NCBI GenBank assembly: GCA_001464125.1
Contig: LNEP01000004.1
Span: 1-64,000 of the forward strand
Direction of reading: 5' to 3'
From: Betaproteobacteria bacterium Ga0077540
Lineage (GTDB): Bacteria > Pseudomonadota > Gammaproteobacteria > Burkholderiales > Methylophilaceae
DNA: 64,000 nucleotides
The notes under the pieces are model-generated. The model saw only the letters and a program-made list of their open reading frames with translations, did no database searches and had not been told where the DNA came from. The translations under genes and the position numbers were made by a program. This document shows, one piece after another, positions 28,231-38,813 of this stretch (position 1 is its first letter; the number at the start of each line of letters is the position of its first letter).

Positions 28231-29877
28231 ATGATTAATCAATTTGATGTGCTCATTATTGGGAGCGGCTTAGCAGGATTAACACTGGCTCTTAAAGTCG
28301 CCGACACCAAAAAAGTGTGCTTGGTCAGCAAACGAGAAATCACAGACAGTGCTAGCAGCTGGGCGCAAGGCGGGATTGCTGCTGTACTCAACAACGATGA
28401 TTCGATTGAAGCGCACATTGAAGACACCTTGATTGCTGGCGCTGGTTTGTGTGACAAGGAAGTTACTCGCATGGTGGCGGAAAAAGGCCGCGAAACCATT
28501 GAATGGTTGATACAGCAAGGCGTACACTTTACACGTGAATCGGATGACAGCGGCTACCACCTGACCCGTGAGGGTGGCCACAGTCACCGTCGCATCTTTC
28601 ACGTGGCCGATGCCACTGGTAACGCCGTACAAAAAACATTGACCGAGCGTATTCGTGAACATGCGAATATCACGCTGATGGAAAATCATATTGCAGTAGA
28701 TTTAATCACCACCAAAAAACTGGAGGGATCTGCAAACCTAGCTGATCATAACCGTTGTTTAGGGGCGTATGTGCTCGACAATACCACGGGAAAAGTAATC
28801 ACCATTGCCGCACAACACACGGCTTTAGCTACCGGTGGTGCAGGTAAAGTTTATTTATACACCACTAACCCAGATGTAAGCACTGGCGATGGCATTGCCA
28901 TGGCATGGCGTGCCGGTTGTCGTGTCGCCAACATGGAATTTATTCAATTTCACCCTACCTGCTTATATCATCCGCATGCCAAATCTTTTTTGATCTCCGA
29001 AGTGGTCCGTGGTGAAGGCGGCTTATTGAAACTGCCGGATGGCACGCGCTTTATGCCAGCTCACGATGCGCGTGGTGAGTTAGCGCCGCGCGATGTAGTG
29101 GCACGTGCGATTGACTTTGAAATGAAAAAGCGTGGCTTGGATTGCGTATATTTAGACATTTCACATCAGCCTGCCGAATTCATTCAAAGCCATTTTCCAA
29201 CCATCTACAAACGCTGTTTGGAATTGGGGATTGATATCACCAAGCAACCTATTCCAGTGGTGCCTGCAGCCCATTACAGCTGCGGTGGTGTGATGACAGA
29301 TGCATACGGAAGAACGGACATTGATTCCCTATATGCAATTGGCGAAACCGCGTGTACTGGACTGCATGGTGCTAACCGTCTTGCCAGCAATTCATTGCTT
29401 GAATGCTTGGTATTTAGTCAAGCGGCAGCCAGCCAGATATTAAAAGCCCCAAATCATGCATGGAAAACGCTCCCAGAATGGGATGAGAGTCGCGTGACCG
29501 ATGCAGATGAAGAGGTACTGATTACGCATACATGGAATGAGCTACGCCGTTTTATGTGGAATTATGTGGGTATTGTGCGTACCAATAAACGTTTAAGTCG
29601 GGCGCTACACCGCATCTACATGCTACGGGATGAAGTACACGAGTTTTATAGTAATTTTAGAATTAGCAACGACCTCATTGAGTTACGAAATTTGTTACAA
29701 GTGGCCGAGCTGATTGTCTTGAGCGCTATTGAGCGACATGAGAGCCGCGGTCTACATTACAGCAAGGACTACCCGCAACTGTTGGATGAAGCTGTCCCTA
29801 CTGTATTAGAACCGGTGACAGACTACAGCTTATTGGATGGCGCGCACGGACATCCCATCGCGATTAATCAGCACTAG
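28231..29877 (+). CDS. nadB: L-aspartate oxidase
   Basis: [47 protein letters not shown]. Confidence 0.96.
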   Translation: MINQFDVLIIGSGLAGLTLALKVADTKKVCLVSKREITDSASSWAQGGIAAVLNNDDSIEAHIEDTLIAGAGLCDKEVTRMVAEKGRETIEWLIQQGVHFTRESDDSGYHLTREGGHSHRRIFHVADATGNAVQKTLTERIREHANITLMENHIAVDLITTKKLEGSANLADHNRCLGAYVLDNTTGKVITIAAQHTALATGGAGKVYLYTTNPDVSTGDGIAMAWRAGCRVANMEFIQFHPTCLYHPHAKSFLISEVVRGEGGLLKLPDGTRFMPAHDARGELAPRDVVARAIDFEMKKRGLDCVYLDISHQPAEFIQSHFPTIYKRCLELGIDITKQPIPVVPAAHYSCGGVMTDAYGRTDIDSLYAIGETACTGLHGANRLASNSLLECLVFSQAAASQILKAPNHAWKTLPEWDESRVTDADEEVLITHTWNELRRFMWNYVGIVRTNKRLSRALHRIYMLRDEVHEFYSNFRISNDLIELRNLLQVAELIVLSAIERHESRGLHYSKDYPQLLDEAVPTVLEPVTDYSLLDGAHGHPIAINQH

Positions 29878-29882
29878 CATTC

Positions 29883-30350
29883 ATGCCATACCCGCTGTTA
29901 TTGCTGCTTTGTTGCTTGTGCACATGCAACCTAAGCGCACTTGCCGAGCCAATTATCACCCACTTTTACGATGGTGACACAGTGAAAATTGAAGATGGTC
30001 TGCGCCAATACAAACTTAGAATCAATGATATCGACGCGCCTGAGCGTAACCAACGTTATGGTAAACAAGCACGTCGTGCACTGATGAAACTGTGTAAACA
30101 AGCGGATGTTCAAGTCACGCTCACTGGAATAGACAAATATCAGCGTGACCTTGGCTACTTAACATGTAACAACACTTCAGTGAGTGAAGCATTAGTTGCG
30201 CAGGGTTATGCATGGTTCAACGTACGCTACTCAGGCAATTGGGCGTTGCAAGCTCTTGAGAATGATGCGCGACTAGCCAAGCGTGGCCTGTGGAAGCAAA
30301 AAAAACCTATGCCTCCTTGGGTTTGGCGACAAAAACATGCACACAACTAA
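29883..30350 (+). CDS. Secreted thermonuclease-family (SNase) protein
   Basis: FYDGDTVKIEDGLRQYKLRINDIDAPERNQRYGKQAR; signal peptide. Confidence 0.85.
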   Translation: MPYPLLLLLCCLCTCNLSALAEPIITHFYDGDTVKIEDGLRQYKLRINDIDAPERNQRYGKQARRALMKLCKQADVQVTLTGIDKYQRDLGYLTCNNTSVSEALVAQGYAWFNVRYSGNWALQALENDARLAKRGLWKQKKPMPPWVWRQKHAHN

Positions 30351-30421
30351 ACCATAATCGCATCAAATAGATTAAAATCACCTTAAATTTCAATATCAAT
30401 TATTTCAGTTAGGAAACGTCC

Positions 30422-30901
30422 ATGCAAGTTGCCATGAACACAGTAGTTACAATGACTTACGAACTTAAAAATAGCGACGGCCAAGTGCTTGAATCCAGCA
30501 CAGAGCCAGTGGCTTATCTGCATGGTGGCTACGACAATATCTTCCCGAAAGTGGAAGAAGCAATGCACGGCAAAAATATTGGGGATACCGTAGAAGTAAG
30601 CTTAGACCCAGAAGATGCATTTGGTGAGTACGATGAAGCTTTGGTGCAAATTGAACCAGCCAGCGCTTTTCCTAGTAAAGACTTAAAAGTTGGCATGCAG
30701 TTTGAAGGTGAAGATGAAACTGGTGATGTAGTGCTTTACACGATTACTGAAATTGCAGATGGTAAAGTAGTGGTCGATGGCAACCATCCGTGGGCAGGCG
30801 AACGTTTATTGTTTACTGCAAAAATTACTGCCGTACGGGCAGCAAATCAAGAAGAAGTATCACATCAACACGTGCATGGTGCTGGTGGCCACCACCATTA
30901 A
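30422..30901 (+). CDS. slyD: SlyD-like FKBP-type peptidyl-prolyl isomerase
   Basis: VAMNTVVTMTYELKNSDGQVLESS; LHGGYDNIFPKVEEAMHG; His-rich C-terminus. Confidence 0.88.
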   Translation: MQVAMNTVVTMTYELKNSDGQVLESSTEPVAYLHGGYDNIFPKVEEAMHGKNIGDTVEVSLDPEDAFGEYDEALVQIEPASAFPSKDLKVGMQFEGEDETGDVVLYTITEIADGKVVVDGNHPWAGERLLFTAKITAVRAANQEEVSHQHVHGAGGHHH

Positions 30902-30967
30902 TATGGTGATGTAATCGCTAAAACAGCTTACATCAGGATGATTGGCATCTTTGTATGTAGAATATTC

Positions 30968-31031
30968 AAATAAAACGAGACACATAGGCATGTTCAGCTA
31001 TCCAGCTAAATGCCTGTGTCAGGTTTTATTT
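30968..31031 (+). promoter_or_regulatory. Terminator-like hairpin spanning a start codon
   Basis: AAATAAAAC..GACACA..GGCAT pairs with ATGCC-TGTGTC-ag-GTTTTATTT; T-rich tract follows; ATG at 30990 is in the upper left arm. Confidence 0.55.
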
Positions 31032-31496
31032 GTATTTATTTTCATCATAGCATTATTGCAGCATGCGCATGCCACTGCGATACAGCGCTTAAATAACGGA
31101 AACAAAACAGAAGCGATATCAGAAACCAAAAAAGTGCCCAAGCTTGATGGTCAAACCACTGGCGCGCAAGCTGTTGTTAATCCGAAACTCACACTTTCCA
31201 CAAAAATATCTAGCCTTAAACTAGCCAGCAAACTTCCAACGAATAGCCCAGAAAATCTAACGACTTCAGCGACAACCCACTTTACTCAGCAAACGCAAGA
31301 AAGTGCCAAACCGTCCAATACGATAGCTAGCTTGGCGAATCAGAAAAATCATACAAGCCTGCGTTATCAAGCCAAAAAAACAGAAGTTGAGCAGGCGTTT
31401 GAATTCGAGAACAGGCTACTGCTTGGGTTAATGCTCATTTTTGTGTCTGGTTTACTGATCGTCTATTTAATCAGTAAATATAGAATGCTACTCTGA
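30990..31496 (+). CDS. Hypothetical exported/membrane protein, low-complexity S/T/K/N middle, C-terminal TM
   Basis: Signal-like MFSYPAKCLCQVLFVFIFIIALLQHAHA; C-terminal LLLGLMLIFVSGLLIVYLISKYR. Listed ORF begins at 30942. Confidence 0.55.
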   Translation: MFSYPAKCLCQVLFVFIFIIALLQHAHATAIQRLNNGNKTEAISETKKVPKLDGQTTGAQAVVNPKLTLSTKISSLKLASKLPTNSPENLTTSATTHFTQQTQESAKPSNTIASLANQKNHTSLRYQAKKTEVEQAFEFENRLLLGLMLIFVSGLLIVYLISKYRMLL

Positions 31497-32039
31497 CAGT
31501 GGTATCTCAGTCTGCGCAAACTCTTCAAACGGGGGTAACTCAGCTAAAGAGCGCAAATTCAAATCATCTAAAAAGAACTTAGTGGTCGCATACAGTGATG
31601 GACGTCCAGGCACTTCGCGTTGTCCAACCACATCTATCCACTCACGTTCTTGTAGCTGACGAATGACATTTGGGTTGACCGCCACGCCTCGAATCTGTTC
31701 AATATCCCCACGTGTCACTGGCTGGCGGTAAGCGATAATCGCTAGCGTTTCCATCACTGCGCGTGAATATTTTGGCTGGCGATCCGGATTTAAGCGAGCA
31801 ATATATTCAGCATATTGTGCTTTGGCTTGAAACCGGTAGCCACTGGCTACCTGGACTAAATCCAAGGTTTTATCTGCCCAATCCTGCTTGAGCTCATCTA
31901 ACAACATGCGCAAAGTAGTGCGTTCCATCTTGCCTGCAAACAGTTTCAACAAATCATCCAAGCTTAATGGCGTGCCAGCTGTCAGCAAAGCAGCTTCCAG
32001 CACTTGTTTCATTTCCTGAATATTGTTCAAGTCTTTCAT
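31488..32039 (-). CDS. scpB: Segregation and condensation protein B
   Basis: [46 protein letters not shown]-type sequence. Confidence 0.93.
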   Translation of the reverse strand: [183 protein letters not shown]

Positions 32040-32049
32040 TTAAAGACCC

Positions 32050-32838
32050 CTATTCGACCGTATCTATGCGTAATTGCAAGTAAATAGGGCTAAAAGCAGC
32101 TTGTTGTGTAATGCGGATCAAGCCTTCTTTTGCCAATTCCAATACTGCTAAAAAATGCACTACCAACTTTGGCAAAGCGGCATCATCCATCTCAAATAAA
32201 GCGGAAAATGCCACCATCTTCTCTGTGTTAAGGCGTCGTAGAATTTGGCTCATGTGCTCACGTACTGAGAGCTCCGCACGCCCTAGTTTATGGTGTTGAT
32301 TTAACTTGGCACGCTTCAGTACATTCTTCCAAGCGTCCAGCAAATCATCCAAACTGACTTCCGGTGGTTTTACTTGGCTAATGTGTTGATAATAAGCTGA
32401 AGCCACCTGTATTTCTGCCCCAACCATTGGCATTGCGTCCAATCGTTGTGCCGCCAACTTAATCGCTTCATATTCCATTAGACGTCGCACCAACTCGGCA
32501 CGTGGGTCATCTTCTTCAGCCACGTCGACTGGCTTGGGTAACAACATGCGCGATTTGATTTCTATTAGCATTGCCGACATAAGCAAATAATCTGCCGCCA
32601 ACTCGAGCTTAATGGCTTTCATCTTATCCACGTAACCCATATATTGCTTGGTCAATTGCGCCATGGGGATATCTAGGATATCTAGGTTATGCTTACGGAT
32701 TAAGTAAAGTAGCAAGTCCAGCGGACCTTCAAATGTCTCTAAATAAACTTCCAGTGCATCGGGCGGGATATACAAATCCTGCGGCAACGCATTCAGCGTC
32801 TCTCCATTGATTTTGGCGTGAATCGGCGCTTCAATCAT
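32050..32838 (-). CDS. scpA: Segregation and condensation protein A
   Basis: LETFEGPLDLLLYLIRKHNLDILDIPMAQLTKQYM. Confidence 0.94.
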   Translation of the reverse strand: MIEAPIHAKINGETLNALPQDLYIPPDALEVYLETFEGPLDLLLYLIRKHNLDILDIPMAQLTKQYMGYVDKMKAIKLELAADYLLMSAMLIEIKSRMLLPKPVDVAEEDDPRAELVRRLMEYEAIKLAAQRLDAMPMVGAEIQVASAYYQHISQVKPPEVSLDDLLDAWKNVLKRAKLNQHHKLGRAELSVREHMSQILRRLNTEKMVAFSALFEMDDAALPKLVVHFLAVLELAKEGLIRITQQAAFSPIYLQLRIDTVE

Positions 32839-32844
32839 GTGAAC

Positions 32845-34047
32845 TTAACTGTAGTTCAAACCCATGACATCGCGCACATCACGCATGGTCTCGCGAGCCA
32901 ATTTGCGTGCTTTTTCACAGCCTTCGGCCACAATATTTTTCACCAAGGTAGGGTCTTCCGCATATTCGGCAGCACGTTCCTGAATCGGTTTCAACTCATT
33001 CACCACACCATCAATCACCGGCTGTTTACACTCAATACAGCCGATAGAAGCCGATTTACAGCCATTCTGTACCCATGCTTTCACAGTATCATCCGAATAG
33101 ACTTCATGCAGCTGCCACACTGGACATTTAGCTGGATCACCCGGATCTGTTCGGCGAATACGCGCTGGATCTGTTGGCATCGTTTTAATTTTCTTGGCCA
33201 CGACATCGATCGGCTCGCGCAAGGAAATAGTATTGTTATAAGACTTGGACATTTTCTGTCCATCTAAACCAAACATCTTGGAAGCTGGCGTCAGTTTGTA
33301 TTCCGGCTCTACCAAAATGATTTTGCCACCGCCCTCCAAATAACCGAGCAAGCGCTCTTTGTCGCCCATGCTCATGCCTTGCTGTTCTTCAATCATGGCG
33401 CGCGCCGCCTCTAACGCTTCTTCATCGCCGCCTTCTTGATAAGCTGCACGCATTTCTTCGTATAGTGCGGCGCGTTTGGAACCTAGCTTTTTAATGGCGG
33501 CTTCTGCTTTTTCTTCAAAGCCTTTTTCGCGACCGTAAATATGATTAAAGCGTCTAGCGATTTCACGTGTTAGTTCAATGTGTGGCACTTGGTCTTCGCC
33601 CACTGGCACTTGTGTGGCTTTATAAATCAAAATATCTGCACTTTGCAGTAAGGGGTAACCTAAAAAGCCAAAGGTCGATAAATCTTTATTGCTAAGCTTT
33701 TCTTGCTGATCTTTATACGTAGGTACACGCTCCAGCCAGCTTAGCGGTGTCATCATGCTAAGCAAGGTATACAACTCAGCATGCTCAGGCACGCGGGATT
33801 GAATAAAGATGGTGGCGTTGGCGGGATCAACACCAGCTGCTAACCAGTCAATCACCATATCCCATACGCTTTCTTCAATTACTTCCGGCGTATCGTAATG
33901 CGTGGTAAGTGCATGCCAATCTGCTACAAAGAATAGACACTCATGCTCATGTTGCAGACGTAACCAATTTTTGAGTACGCCATGATAATGCCCCAAGTGT
34001 AACTGCCCTGTGGGGCGCATGCCCGATAAAACGCGTTCAACCGCCAT
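32845..34047 (-). CDS. trpS: Tryptophan--tRNA ligase
   Basis: LSGMRPTGQLHLGHYHGVLKNW; KMSKSYNNTI. Confidence 0.95.
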   Translation of the reverse strand: MAVERVLSGMRPTGQLHLGHYHGVLKNWLRLQHEHECLFFVADWHALTTHYDTPEVIEESVWDMVIDWLAAGVDPANATIFIQSRVPEHAELYTLLSMMTPLSWLERVPTYKDQQEKLSNKDLSTFGFLGYPLLQSADILIYKATQVPVGEDQVPHIELTREIARRFNHIYGREKGFEEKAEAAIKKLGSKRAALYEEMRAAYQEGGDEEALEAARAMIEEQQGMSMGDKERLLGYLEGGGKIILVEPEYKLTPASKMFGLDGQKMSKSYNNTISLREPIDVVAKKIKTMPTDPARIRRTDPGDPAKCPVWQLHEVYSDDTVKAWVQNGCKSASIGCIECKQPVIDGVVNELKPIQERAAEYAEDPTLVKNIVAEGCEKARKLARETMRDVRDVMGLNYS

Positions 34048-34155
34048 AGTGATTCAAATCCAAAGAAAATTAAACTCTAAAACCTGCACCTAATTATAGA
34101 TGATGCCTGTCTAAATTATCCATGCTTTTATGCGGCATGGTATGCAGAACTGCAT

Positions 34156-34794
34156 TTACATGAAGACTACGTAAATGAGCCTTTCAAACAACTGGATAAT
34201 GGGCGAGATGATTTTGCCCAAGATACCGGTAAACATCAGCACAATCAGTATGATAAACCCGTATTGCTCCAACCGCGCCAATTGAATCGCCATTGGCGTA
34301 GGTAACAAACTCACGGCAATACGACCGCCATCCAAAGGCGGCATAGGCAGTAAATTCAGCACCATCAGCACCAAGTTAATGGAAATGCCAGCCAAGCTCA
34401 TTTCTGCTAAAAAATTAACCGCAGTATTAGGTGCGTAATTAGCGTAGCTTAATAGCAACGCCCAAAAAATGGCCATGATAAAATTAGAAGCTGGACCTGC
34501 GGCAGCCACCCAAAACATGTCTTTTTTAGGGTTACGTAAATTGGCAAAATTGACAGGTACCGGCTTGGCCCAGCCAAACAATATACCGCCGAGCATAACC
34601 GTTAATGCAGGCAGGAGAATTGTGCCAAACGGATCGATATGCTTCAGCGGATTTAAGGTAATCCTACCCATACGCTCAGCCGTTAAATCGCCAAAGTATT
34701 TAGCTGCATATCCATGCGCTGCTTCGTGCACAGTGATTGCAAACAAAATGGGTAGCGCGTAAACGGCTATTTTCTGAACAACGGTTAGTTCCAA
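34156..34794 (-). CDS. Site-2 protease family (M50) membrane metalloprotease
   Basis: ITVHEAAHGYAAKYFGD (HExxH variant HEAAH); NLLPMPPLDGGRI. Confidence 0.9.
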   Translation of the reverse strand: MELTVVQKIAVYALPILFAITVHEAAHGYAAKYFGDLTAERMGRITLNPLKHIDPFGTILLPALTVMLGGILFGWAKPVPVNFANLRNPKKDMFWVAAAGPASNFIMAIFWALLLSYANYAPNTAVNFLAEMSLAGISINLVLMVLNLLPMPPLDGGRIAVSLLPTPMAIQLARLEQYGFIILIVLMFTGILGKIISPIIQLFERLIYVVFM

Positions 34795-34815
34795 CTATGT
34801 TTACCCCTTATCAAT

Positions 34816-35439
34816 CTATAAGCCCAGCGCATCTAAAGTACCAATACCCTGCCGTATCACTTCCGGTGACGCACCTGTTAAATCGACTACAGTGGTCTCA
34901 CCCGCCTGAGCTAACGTTGAGTCGATCACCAAATCCAGCCGGTGTTCTAATTGCTCGCGAATTTCCCAAGCGATATTTAATGGTGCTTCATCATCAGGCA
35001 ATTGCAAAGTCATGCTAAGTAAAGGCGCGTCTAGCATTTCAAGCAATGCCTGTGTAACCGTATGCGCGGGCACCCGCAAACCCACAGTACTGCGCTTTGC
35101 ATGCAGCAAGCGACGCGGCACTTCACGGCTGGCTTCTAAGATAAAAGTGTAAGGGCCTGGCGTATTGGCTTTAAGCAACCGGAACTGCGCATTATCCACT
35201 TTGGCATAGGTGCTCAATTCGCTTAAATTACGGCACATCAACGTAAACAGGTGGCTATCATCAACCCCACGAATACTGCGGATTTTGGCTTGCGCATCTT
35301 TAAAACCTAGCGCACAGCCCAAGGCATAACTAGAATCGGTTGGATATGCGATCACGCCGCCATTTTGCAAAATATCCACCGCCTGCTTGATCAAGCGCGC
35401 TTGTGGATTGTCTGCATGAATTACAAAATACTGGGCCAT
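34816..35439 (-). CDS. L-threonylcarbamoyladenylate synthase family (YrdC/Sua5/YciO-like)
   Basis: AVDILQNGGVIAYPTDSSYALGC; PGPYTFILEASREVP. Confidence 0.88.
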   Translation of the reverse strand: MAQYFVIHADNPQARLIKQAVDILQNGGVIAYPTDSSYALGCALGFKDAQAKIRSIRGVDDSHLFTLMCRNLSELSTYAKVDNAQFRLLKANTPGPYTFILEASREVPRRLLHAKRSTVGLRVPAHTVTQALLEMLDAPLLSMTLQLPDDEAPLNIAWEIREQLEHRLDLVIDSTLAQAGETTVVDLTGASPEVIRQGIGTLDALGL

Positions 35440-35477
35440 AAGAAATACGTGTCAGGTTAGCAACTAAGCACTGGCTG

Positions 35478-36353
35478 CTAAGCGTGTAGCAGTTGCGCCT
35501 CTTCCCAATCTTGCCAAACCGGAACACAGCCTTTGGGCAAGTCTGGCAAATAACCCATTTCCATATAAGACAAGCCCGGACCATGATAATCCGAGCCTTG
35601 TGAAGCTTTTAGGCTAAAGCGGTGGGCGATTGTTGCAAACTGATCATATTGCGGCGGCGTGTGACTACCAGTGACGACCTCAATTGCCTCACCACCATAG
35701 CCTCTGAACTCATGCATGAGTAGGTGCATATTCACAAAACCTAAATCGTAACGTCCTGGATGTGCAATCACCGCAACACCACCACTGCCTTTAATCAGCG
35801 TCACAGCTTCTTCCAAACTCATCCACTGGTGATCAACAAACCCTGGCTTGCCTTTGACCAAGTATTTTTTAAACACCGTTTTTACATTTTTTGCGTGGCC
35901 CGCTTGCACCAAAAACTGCGCGAAATGACTGCGCGTCATGATGCTTTGCTTAGAAAAGCTTTGAGCACCTTCATAAGCGCCCATAATGCCTACTTTTTCC
36001 AAACCTGCCGCAATCTCTCTGGCACGCGCATCGCGTGCACTGCGTACGCCTGCCAATGCGCTTTTCAAAGCGGCGTTTTCAGCATCCACCTTTAAACCGA
36101 CAATGTGCAAAGTGCGGCGCTTCCAAGTGACAGAGATTTCCACACCGTTGACAAACGCAATACCATGGCGTTTGGCCGCTTCTTTGGCAATCACTAAACC
36201 ACCCAAATCATCGTGATCGGTCAAGCCTAGCACTTTAACCCCACGCGATGCGGCGTGCGCCACTAGCGCTTCGGGTGCTAACAAGCCATCCGAAATCGTA
36301 GAGTGACAATGCAAATCAATTAACGCAGCCATAATCTCATAAGTATTTTGCAA
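35478..36353 (-). CDS. PHP-domain phosphoesterase (YciV/RNase AM-like)
   Basis: ALIDLHCHSTISDGLLAPEALV; VLGLTDHDDLGG; VIAHPGRYDLG. Start possibly 36332. Confidence 0.9.
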   Translation of the reverse strand: MQNTYEIMAALIDLHCHSTISDGLLAPEALVAHAASRGVKVLGLTDHDDLGGLVIAKEAAKRHGIAFVNGVEISVTWKRRTLHIVGLKVDAENAALKSALAGVRSARDARAREIAAGLEKVGIMGAYEGAQSFSKQSIMTRSHFAQFLVQAGHAKNVKTVFKKYLVKGKPGFVDHQWMSLEEAVTLIKGSGGVAVIAHPGRYDLGFVNMHLLMHEFRGYGGEAIEVVTGSHTPPQYDQFATIAHRFSLKASQGSDYHGPGLSYMEMGYLPDLPKGCVPVWQDWEEAQLLHA

Positions 36354-36444
36354 TCAATCAGAAATCATAGCAAAATACAGGCATTACCGATAGCGCATCC
36401 AATGTTACGGCGCATTCCACCATCAACGTATTTGAAGTGTATTC

Positions 36445-37008
36445 ATGAAAATTTTTTTTGATTTGCTCCCCGTCATTCTGTTTTTTGTAGCTTATAAGCT
36501 GTTCGATATTTATGTAGCTACGGCTGTCGCCATCGGCACAACCATCGCGCTGATTATCTGGAGCAAACTAGTATTTAAAACTGTAGACAAAGCACTACTC
36601 ATCAACGGCGCCATTATTTCGGTGCTGGGCGGCATCACTTTATTACTGCATGACAAAACTTATATTATGTGGAAGCCCACCGCACTGTATTGGATAGGGG
36701 CATTAGTGTTGTTTATTTCCAATCAATTTTTCAACAAAAACCTGATTCAGCAAATGATGCATAAGGTATTGAACCCACCCGCAACCATCTGGCATAAACT
36801 CAATTGGTTGTGGATATTGTTTCTTGTAGCTTTAGGGGTTATTAACTTATATGTTGCATTTAACTTTACAGAAAATGCATGGGTAAACTTTAAATTATTT
36901 GGCGTCACCACACTGATGTTTGCCTTTATGATTGGTCAAACATTGGTGTTAAAACAATACTTGGTCAATCCTAGTGATGATCAAACCATACCTAAGGATG
37001 GAGAATAG
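36445..37008 (+). CDS. yciB: Septation protein A / intracellular septation family
   Basis: [30 protein letters not shown]; multiple TM segments. Confidence 0.93.
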   Translation: MKIFFDLLPVILFFVAYKLFDIYVATAVAIGTTIALIIWSKLVFKTVDKALLINGAIISVLGGITLLLHDKTYIMWKPTALYWIGALVLFISNQFFNKNLIQQMMHKVLNPPATIWHKLNWLWILFLVALGVINLYVAFNFTENAWVNFKLFGVTTLMFAFMIGQTLVLKQYLVNPSDDQTIPKDGE

Positions 37009-37310
37009 TGATGTGGTACGCAATTGTTGCTGAAGACACCCCAAATAGCTTAGAAAAACGATTAAAAGCTAGACCTGCACATTTAGCCAGACTCACAGCG
37101 CTTCAAAATGAAGGTCGATTGTTATTAGCCGGCCCCTTTCCTGCCATTGATAGCGTTGATCCAGGCCCCGCAGGCTATACAGGCAGCTTAATCATTGCAG
37201 ACTTTCCTGATTTATCCGCCGCACAAGCTTGGGCGGAAGCTGATCCATTTGTTACAGAAGATGTATATGCCGGGGTAAAGGTATCACCGTTCAGGAAAAC
37301 TCTACCTTGA
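37008..37310 (+). CDS. YciI family protein
   Basis: [46 protein letters not shown]. Confidence 0.92.
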   Translation: MMWYAIVAEDTPNSLEKRLKARPAHLARLTALQNEGRLLLAGPFPAIDSVDPGPAGYTGSLIIADFPDLSAAQAWAEADPFVTEDVYAGVKVSPFRKTLP

Positions 37311-37591
37311 CCATGAGCCTGTCCGAAGAAATCAAACTGCGCCTAAGCAGCCTTGAACCAACTTTGTTTGAGCTATCCGACCAGTCCGCAATGCACGCCG
37401 GTCATGCTGGAAGCTCTGGGGGTGGACACTTCCAATTAAAAATCGTAAGCTCTCGTTTTTCAAATCAATCTCAAATCGCCAGACACAGAATGGTGTATCA
37501 AGCAATCCATGACTTAATACCGCATAAAATTCATGCTATTAGCATAGTTGCAATTTCACCGAACGACCCCATAACTATAACGTCTAACTAA
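37307..37591 (+). CDS. BolA family protein
   Basis: [13 protein letters not shown]...[24 protein letters not shown]. Confidence 0.9.
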   Translation: MTMSLSEEIKLRLSSLEPTLFELSDQSAMHAGHAGSSGGGHFQLKIVSSRFSNQSQIARHRMVYQAIHDLIPHKIHAISIVAISPNDPITITSN

Positions 37592-37622
37592 TTGGACTTT
37601 TCATTTAACCTGAGGATTACTG

Positions 37623-38432
37623 ATGAATATAAAACACATTTTAGCCACTACAGCAGCATTTAGCACACTAGCACTGGCTCAACCACTTTTCGCTGCTGAG
37701 GCTTCAGTAGCTACCGTTAACGGCAAACCCATCAAGCAATCTTGGGTGGATTACATCACTAGAGACGCTGAAGCCCGTGGTCAAAAACCGAATGAAAACA
37801 TGAAAAGTGCCATCATTAATGAGTTAGTGGGTTCTGAACTCGCTTATCAAGAAGCGCAAAAAATGGGCATCGATAAGCAACCTGACTTTATTGCCAATGA
37901 AGAATTAGCCCGTCGTAAACTACTAGTGAATGCTTTCTTGGCAGACTTCATGAAGAAAAACCCAGTGTCTGAGGCTGAGAAAAAAGAAGCTTACGAACAA
38001 TACAAAAAAGAGCTGGGCGAAAAAGAATACAACGCACGCCACATCTTGGTTAAAACAGAAGCAGAAGCCAACGATATTTTAGCGCAATTGAAAAAAGGTA
38101 CAGACTTTGCAAAACTAGCAAAGGAAAAATCACTCGATCCAGGCTCTAAAGAAAAAGGTGGTGATTTAGGCTGGTTCTCACCAGCAGGCATGGTAAAACC
38201 ATTCAGTGATGCAGTGGTTGGCCTGAAAAAAGGCGAGCTGTCTACAGCACCTGTGCAGACTCAGTTTGGCTGGCATGTAATTAAAATGATTGACTCGCGC
38301 GCAACGCAAGTTCCGGCTTACGACAAAGTCAAAGAAGGCCTTGAGCGTACTTTACAGCAACGTAAATTGGAAAAAATGATGCTTGGCTTGAAGGATAAAG
38401 CGAAGATTGAAGTGGCCGGTGCAAAAAAATAA
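37623..38432 (+). CDS. Periplasmic parvulin-type peptidyl-prolyl isomerase
   Basis: Signal peptide; ARHILVKTEAEANDILAQLKKGTDFAKLAKEKSLDPGSKEKGGDLGWF. Confidence 0.92.
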   Translation: MNIKHILATTAAFSTLALAQPLFAAEASVATVNGKPIKQSWVDYITRDAEARGQKPNENMKSAIINELVGSELAYQEAQKMGIDKQPDFIANEELARRKLLVNAFLADFMKKNPVSEAEKKEAYEQYKKELGEKEYNARHILVKTEAEANDILAQLKKGTDFAKLAKEKSLDPGSKEKGGDLGWFSPAGMVKPFSDAVVGLKKGELSTAPVQTQFGWHVIKMIDSRATQVPAYDKVKEGLERTLQQRKLEKMMLGLKDKAKIEVAGAKK

Positions 38433-38453
38433 TCGGTAAAATTCTACGTACTT

Positions 38454-38485
38454 ATTAAAAAGCCTGCATATGCAGGCTTTTTAAT
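38454..38485. terminator. Bidirectional terminator
   Basis: 32-bp perfect palindrome attaaaaagcctgcat|atgcaggctttttaat. Confidence 0.85.
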
Positions 38486-38534
38486 TTTCACAGGTCACTT
38501 TTAGTTTTCATGTCCCTACTGAGTTATGGCATAA

Positions 38535-38553
38535 TTAAGAACTATTATCATTT
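38535..38553. promoter_or_regulatory. Degenerate Fur-box-like site upstream of feoA
   Basis: Reverse complement contains TGATAATAGTTCTTA, half matching the TGATAATnATTATCA pattern; adjacent to feoAB. Confidence 0.3.
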
Positions 38554-38571
38554 AGATTAATCTGAATACGC

Positions 38572-38799
38572 ATGACAACGCTCAGCAATTTAACACCAGG
38601 CCAACACGGCACGATACATGCCATTCATGCTGATCAAGGCTTATACCAAAGGCTCAACGCATTGGGTTTCCGTATTGGAAAGCAAATTGCGTTAATACGC
38701 CGCGCCAGCTTTAATGGACCTCTGCATGTAAGGATTGGCGCCACCGATATTATTTTGCGCGAGATTGAAGCACAGCGCATCCAACTTGATTTAGCTTAA
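38572..38799 (+). CDS. feoA: Ferrous iron transport protein A
   Basis: 75-aa SH3-like; LNALGFRIGKQIALIRRASFNGPLHVRIGATDIILRE. Confidence 0.88.
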   Translation: MTTLSNLTPGQHGTIHAIHADQGLYQRLNALGFRIGKQIALIRRASFNGPLHVRIGATDIILREIEAQRIQLDLA

Positions 38800-38813
38800 G
38801 CACACCTTACTCG

